Below are positions 59,719 to 64,000 of a DNA stretch of 64,000 bases, piece by piece. Below the pieces are notes generated by a model. That model did not search any database, was not told the DNA's origin, and was given only the letters and a program-made list of their open reading frames with translations. The DNA is from Streptococcus penaeicida. GTDB lineage: Bacteria; Bacillota; Bacilli; Lactobacillales; Streptococcaceae. The DNA is taken from assembly GCF_002887775.1 (NCBI RefSeq), contig NZ_LOCM01000006.1:77192-141191 (forward strand), given 5' to 3'. Numbering within the stretch: position 1 is the first letter of the stretch; each line of letters opens with the position of its first letter. The translations under genes were made by a program, and so were the position numbers.

Positions 59719-60042
59719 ATGAATAATGAAAAAAGAACGCAAGCAGTAACCAGTGCTTTACAAAAGCAAATCAGAACTTTCTCCAGAATTGAGAAAGCTT
59801 TTTATAGTGCACTGATTATTACAGCAATTACCATGGCTGTTAGTATCATCTACTTGCAAAGTCGTAAATTACAATTGCAACAAGATATTACTACCTTAAA
59901 TAGTCAAATTTCTGATAAGAAGACTGAATTAAACAATGCTAAACAGGAAGTTAATGAACTTTCACGTCGTGATCGCATTGTTGATATCGCTAAAAAAGCT
60001 GGTCTGTCCAATCGTACCGATAATATTAAGAAGGTTGACTAA
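59719..60042 (+). CDS. ftsL: Cell division protein FtsL
   Basis: This 107-residue bitopic protein has one membrane helix (ALIITAITMAVSIIYL) followed by an extracellular coiled coil (LQLQQDITTLNSQISDKKTELNNAKQEVNEL). With DivIB and FtsB-like DivIC it activates septal wall synthesis. Its place between rsmH and pbpX is standard. It begins five bases after rsmH and ends three before pbpX. Confidence 0.92.
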   Translation: MNNEKRTQAVTSALQKQIRTFSRIEKAFYSALIITAITMAVSIIYLQSRKLQLQQDITTLNSQISDKKTELNNAKQEVNELSRRDRIVDIAKKAGLSNRTDNIKKVD

Positions 60043-60045
60043 GCT

Positions 60046-62298
60046 ATGAAAAGACTACAAAAACTATTTTTAGATTACGTCATCCAAGGGCGAAAAACAC
60101 CTGTAAAAAATCGTGAACATGTTGGTCAAAACATGATGATTTTGAGCATTTTCTTGTTTTTCGTTTTTATTATTAATTTTGTAATTATTATTGGAACTGA
60201 CCGCAAATTTGGCGTTGATTTAAGTCAAGGTGCCAAACAAGTTTATCAAGAAACGGTTACCGTTCAGGCTAAGCGTGGGACTATCTATGACCGAAATGGC
60301 GTTGCTATAGCAGTAGACTCAACAACTTATAGTATTTATGCTGTCTTGGACAAGTCATTTGTCTCAGCGACAGGAGAAAAACTCTATGTTCAGCCTAAAC
60401 AGTTTGACAAAGTTGCTGATATTTTGACAAAAGAATTAGGCATGAAAAAGAAAAATGTCCTAAGTCAGTTAAAACAAAAAGGTCTCTTCCAAGTTTCCTT
60501 TGGAACATCTGGATCAGGAATCTCTTTTAGTAAAATGACAACCATTAGAAAAGAGATGGAAAAGGCTGGAATCAAAGGGGTTGCTTTCTCTACAAGTCCA
60601 GGTCGGATGTATCCAAATGGAACTTTTGCTTCAGAATTAATTGGCTTAGCAGCTTTAACAGAAAATAAAGATGGTAGTAAGAGCCTAATTGGTAAGACAG
60701 GTTTGGAAGCTGCACTTAATGATATCCTTTCTGGTAAAGATGGAACCATTATCTATGAAAAAGATAAGAATGGTAATACACTTTTAGGAACAGGAAAAAC
60801 GGTTAAGAAAGCTGTTGATGGAAAAGACGTCTATACAACTTTATCAGAACCAATTCAAACATTCTTAGAAACAAGAATGGATGCTTTTCAAAGTGAAACA
60901 AAAGGTGTCTTAGCCAGTGCTACCTTAGTTAATGCTAAAACTGGTGAAATTCTAGCAACCTCACAAAGACCGACATACAATGCAGATACCCTTGAAGGTT
61001 TAAATAATAAGAAGTACAATTGGAAGAGTGCCCTTTATCAGAATAACTTCGAACCAGGATCGACAATGAAGGTCATGACCCTGGCAGCTGCTATTGACAA
61101 TGGTGTCTTCAAACCCAATGATGTCTATAGTAATGCAAATGGCATAAAAATAGCTGATGCAACTATCCAAGACTGGTCTATTAATGAAGGTATTTCGACT
61201 GGTCAATATATGACTTATGCCCAAGGTTTCTCCTATTCTAGTAATGTTGGGATGACTAAATTAGAACAAAAAATGGGTAATAAGACCTGGTTGGACTATT
61301 TAACTAAATTTAAGTTTGGTTATCCAACACGTTTTGGTACTGGTGATGAGGAATCGGGTATTTTCCCATCGGACAATATTGTTACTCAAGCCATGAGTGC
61401 TTTTGGACAAGGGATCAGTGTGACTCAAATTCAAATGTTAAGAGCATTTTTGGCAATCGCTAATAATGGTTCAATGCTAGAACCGCAATTCATCAACCAG
61501 ATTTATGATCCAAATAGTGCGACCTATCGTACGGCTAAAAAAGAAGTTGTTGGGAAACCTGTTTCAAAGAAAGCAGCTAGTGAAACCCGTGAATATATGG
61601 TTAACGTAGGGACTGACCCAGTTTTTGGTACCTTATATTCACAATCAACTGGACCAATTATTAAAGTCGGAAGCATGCCAGTATCAGTTAAATCAGGAAC
61701 AGCCCAAATTGCCAAAGAGGATGGTAGTGGCTATATTGAAGGTGGTAAAACCAATTATGTCTTCTCTGTAGTCGCAATGGTTCCTTCTGATAATCCAGAT
61801 TTCATCATGTATGTGACTATCCAACAACCTGAACATTGGAGTGGTATGTTCTGGGCGGATGTTATTAATCCTGTTCTTGAAGAAGCTTATTTAATGCAAG
61901 ATACATTATTAAAGCCAAGTCAGGAATCAGCAAATAAATCAACACCATATTATCTACCGGATTTTATTGGTCAAAAACCAGGACCGACAGCTGATGAATT
62001 ACGTCGCAATTTAGTTCAACCAATCGTTCTCGGAAACGGTGACAAAATTGTTAAGATGTCAAAAGCTAAGAATACTAACTTACCTAATAATGAACAAATA
62101 CTCTTATTAACAAGTCACTTAGAGTTAATGCCCGATATGCATGACTGGACCAAAGAAAATGTTAAAAAGTTTGCAAAATGGTCAGGTATTGAGGTACAAT
62201 ATAAAGGTTCGAAAAAAGGAAGAGTGATTAGCCAATCCATCGAACCTGGAGAATCACTTAAGAAAATATCAAAAATTAAAGTAAAACTAGGAGATTAA
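60046..62298 (+). CDS. pbpX: Penicillin-binding protein 2X
   Basis: This 750-residue septal transpeptidase has one N-terminal membrane helix, a dimerisation domain, a transpeptidase domain with STMK (Ser339), SSN (398-400) and KSGT (549-552), and two C-terminal PASTA domains. It crosslinks peptidoglycan at the septum and is the main target of beta-lactams in streptococci. The three motifs look intact with no obvious resistance mosaic. mraY begins one base after the stop. Confidence 0.96.
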   Translation: MKRLQKLFLDYVIQGRKTPVKNREHVGQNMMILSIFLFFVFIINFVIIIGTDRKFGVDLSQGAKQVYQETVTVQAKRGTIYDRNGVAIAVDSTTYSIYAVLDKSFVSATGEKLYVQPKQFDKVADILTKELGMKKKNVLSQLKQKGLFQVSFGTSGSGISFSKMTTIRKEMEKAGIKGVAFSTSPGRMYPNGTFASELIGLAALTENKDGSKSLIGKTGLEAALNDILSGKDGTIIYEKDKNGNTLLGTGKTVKKAVDGKDVYTTLSEPIQTFLETRMDAFQSETKGVLASATLVNAKTGEILATSQRPTYNADTLEGLNNKKYNWKSALYQNNFEPGSTMKVMTLAAAIDNGVFKPNDVYSNANGIKIADATIQDWSINEGISTGQYMTYAQGFSYSSNVGMTKLEQKMGNKTWLDYLTKFKFGYPTRFGTGDEESGIFPSDNIVTQAMSAFGQGISVTQIQMLRAFLAIANNGSMLEPQFINQIYDPNSATYRTAKKEVVGKPVSKKAASETREYMVNVGTDPVFGTLYSQSTGPIIKVGSMPVSVKSGTAQIAKEDGSGYIEGGKTNYVFSVVAMVPSDNPDFIMYVTIQQPEHWSGMFWADVINPVLEEAYLMQDTLLKPSQESANKSTPYYLPDFIGQKPGPTADELRRNLVQPIVLGNGDKIVKMSKAKNTNLPNNEQILLLTSHLELMPDMHDWTKENVKKFAKWSGIEVQYKGSKKGRVISQSIEPGESLKKISKIKVKLGD

Positions 62299-62299
62299 C

Positions 62300-63307
62300 A
62301 TGTTTTTAACGATTACAGCAGCCATAATATCTTTGATATTAACTGCTACAGCCATGCCATTTTTTATAAAGTTCTACCAAATGAAAAAAATTGGTGGACA
62401 ACAAATGCATGAAGATGTTAAACAACATTTAGAAAAAGCGGGCACACCTACAATGGGTGGAACTATCTTTCTTCTAGTTGCCAGTTTACTGTCACTTTTC
62501 TTTGGCCTACTCATGTTTAAAGAATGGAGTCATCTAGGTTTAATTACTGGTATTTTAGCGGTCATTCTAATCTATGGATTCATTGGTTTCTTTGATGATT
62601 TTTTGAAAATCTTTAAGCAAATCAACGAGGGTTTAACAGCTAGACAAAAAATGTTCTTACAAATTGTTGGCGGTTTAATTTTCTATTTTCTACATGTCGC
62701 TCCAAGTAACATTGATTCCGTTAACATTTTAGGTTACCATTTCCACATTGGTTTCCTCTATCTTTTCTTTGTACTATTTTGGATTGTTGGCTTCTCAAAT
62801 GCCGTAAACTTGACAGATGGTATTGATGGCCTTGCTTCCATATCAGTCGCAATAAGTTTATCAACTTACGGCATCATTGCTTATATCCAAAAACAATTTG
62901 ATGTTTTACTTCTAATTGCCATCATGATTGGTGCTCTGATTGGTTTCTTTTTCTTTAATCGCAAGCCTGCAAAGGTCTTTATGGGTGATGTTGGCAGTTT
63001 AGCCTTAGGTGCCATGCTAGCAGCTATTTCCATAGCTTTGCGACAAGAATGGACCTTATTGCTTGTAGGGCTAGTCTATGTACTGGAAACAAGTTCCGTT
63101 ATGATGCAAGTTTCTTATTTTAAATACACTAAGAAAAAATTTGGTGAAGGACGACGTATTTTTAGAATGACGCCTTTTCATCATCACCTTGAACTAGGTG
63201 GCCTTTCTGGCAAAGGCAATCGCTGGTCAGAATGGAAAGTTGATGCTTTCATGTGGAGCATAGGGGCTCTGGCAAGTCTTTTTGTTCTTGCATTCCTCTA
63301 TTTATAA
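62300..63307 (+). CDS. mraY: Phospho-N-acetylmuramoyl-pentapeptide transferase
   Basis: This 335-residue, ten-helix membrane enzyme makes lipid I from UDP-MurNAc-pentapeptide and undecaprenyl phosphate. [30 protein letters not shown] and FHHHLELGG are the catalytic blocks. It ends the rsmH-ftsL-pbpX operon. Confidence 0.97.
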   Translation: MFLTITAAIISLILTATAMPFFIKFYQMKKIGGQQMHEDVKQHLEKAGTPTMGGTIFLLVASLLSLFFGLLMFKEWSHLGLITGILAVILIYGFIGFFDDFLKIFKQINEGLTARQKMFLQIVGGLIFYFLHVAPSNIDSVNILGYHFHIGFLYLFFVLFWIVGFSNAVNLTDGIDGLASISVAISLSTYGIIAYIQKQFDVLLLIAIMIGALIGFFFFNRKPAKVFMGDVGSLALGAMLAAISIALRQEWTLLLVGLVYVLETSSVMMQVSYFKYTKKKFGEGRRIFRMTPFHHHLELGGLSGKGNRWSEWKVDAFMWSIGALASLFVLAFLYL

Positions 63308-63314
63308 AATAAAA

Positions 63315-63347
63315 AGAAGAGGCTAGGACCGAATCCTAGCCTCTTTC
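63315..63347 (+). terminator. Terminator of the division cluster
   Basis: AAGAGGCTAGGA pairs with TCCTAGCCTCTT; only a short T run follows. Confidence 0.75.
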
Positions 63348-63399
63348 AAAACTATTACCGTTATGCAAATTGACTGGGTCAATCGAAGTCTCTCTCCTT

Positions 63400-63428
63400 T
63401 TGCTTGTCCGAAACAATCATGTTATAAT
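63400..63428 (+). promoter_or_regulatory. Promoter of the DEAD-box helicase gene
   Basis: TTGCTT (63400-63405), 17 bases, TATAAT (63423-63428). A small inverted repeat ATTGAC/GTCAAT lies just upstream (63369-63383). Confidence 0.6.
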
Positions 63429-63449
63429 GAGAAAGAAAAAGAGGTTACT

Positions 63450-64000
63450 ATGTCATTTAAAGATTATAATTTTAAAAACTATATTCAGAAAGCGTTAGAA
63501 GAAATTAACTTTACTGAGCCCACTGAAGTCCAAAAAAAATTGATTCCAATTGTCAATTCAGGCAGAGATTTAGTCGGAGAATCCAAAACAGGATCGGGAA
63601 AAACACATACCTTCCTATTGCCAATTTTTGAAAAGTTGGACGAAGAAAGTAAAGATGTTCAAGTTCTGATTACTGCTCCAAGTCGTGAATTAGCAACACA
63701 AATTTTTGATGCAGCTAAGCAATTAGCAAGTTATTCGGAAAAAGAAATTCGTCTTGCCAATTATGTTGGTGGAACGGATAAGCTCCGTCAAATTGAAAAA
63801 TTAAAAGTTTCTCAACCCCATATTGTTGTTGGGACACCTGGTCGTATCTACGACTTGGTTAAATCAGGCGACTTAGCTATCCATAAAGCAACAACTTTTG
63901 TCGTGGATGAAGCTGATATGACTATGGATATGGGATTCTTAGATACTGTTGATAAGATTGCATCTGCCTTACCAAAAGCTGTTCAAATTTTGGTCTTTTC
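63450..64000 (+). CDS. DEAD-box RNA helicase, N-terminal part (window edge)
   Basis: The first 183 residues are present. The Q motif (FTEPTEVQKKLIP), motif I SKTGSGKT, motif Ia APSRELATQ, motif Ib TPGRIYDL and motif II VDEADM (DEAD) identify an ATP-dependent RNA helicase. Position after mraY and the relatively divergent sequence fit CshB, which helps cold growth and RNA turnover. AGAGG lies before the ATG. The C-terminal half is outside the window. Confidence 0.88.
   Translation, partial: MSFKDYNFKNYIQKALEEINFTEPTEVQKKLIPIVNSGRDLVGESKTGSGKTHTFLLPIFEKLDEESKDVQVLITAPSRELATQIFDAAKQLASYSEKEIRLANYVGGTDKLRQIEKLKVSQPHIVVGTPGRIYDLVKSGDLAIHKATTFVVDEADMTMDMGFLDTVDKIASALPKAVQILVF

Overview
The window is a stretch of a low-GC Gram-positive chromosome, almost certainly a Streptococcus. 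The evidence is the gene order fabDGF-accB-fabZ-accCDA, a mannose-family PTS with manO beside serS, ccrZ-trmB, rimP-nusA-rnpM-ylxQ-infB-rbfA, glyQ-glyS, proB-proA and rsmH-ftsL-pbpX-mraY. The order resembles the pyogenic group (pyogenes, uberis, parauberis, iniae type), but the species cannot be fixed from sequence alone. There is no prophage, CRISPR array, rRNA or intact insertion sequence.

Layout: 1-6.1 kb is the 3' part of the type II fatty acid synthesis and acetyl-CoA carboxylase operon. At 6.2-7.5 kb is serS on the minus strand under a T-box. At 7.8-12.2 kb are an acyltransferase, manO and the mannose/glucose PTS manLMN with a cre-like site. From 12.6 to 24.6 kb lie a HAD phosphatase, a purine-type permease, tsaE-GNAT-LCP protein, HIT protein, EcsAB, CcrZ, TrmB, a tRNA-Ser and a large LTA-synthase-like polymerase. 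At 24.7-30.5 kb is the nusA-infB translation operon.

The accessory part is 30.6-38.9 kb. It is a sugar locus made of a GntR regulator, AgaS, LacD and LacX, followed by a second unit with a BglG/LicT-type antiterminator, lactose-family PTS (LacF, LacE) and 6-phospho-beta-galactosidase (LacG). The second unit carries a textbook RAT/terminator switch. lacA, lacB and lacC are absent here. From 39 to 64 kb are HAD, TetR, DegV, a surface-exposed coiled-coil protein, NagA behind a palindromic operator, an aldo-keto reductase, glyQS behind a T-box and an unexplained tandem module, glpK, tal, tkt, an immunity-like peptide with an ABC exporter, proBA, the division/cell-wall cluster and the start of a DEAD-box helicase.

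Two points colour the reading. First, ten genes, including infB, glyQ, tkt and accA, carry eleven single-base indels that break the frame; most lie in a run of identical bases. Repairing each restores a full-length protein of the expected family size, so most are probably sequencing errors. Second, four genes have an ATG at or next to +1 of an extended -10 promoter and no ribosome binding site, so they look leaderless. The most unusual non-coding structures are a 53-bp IS-end remnant sitting in the loop of a terminator with a 4-bp target duplication, and two tandem copies of a roughly 175-bp hairpin-rich module, each beginning with a copy of the glyQ start, between the glyQ T-box and glyQ.
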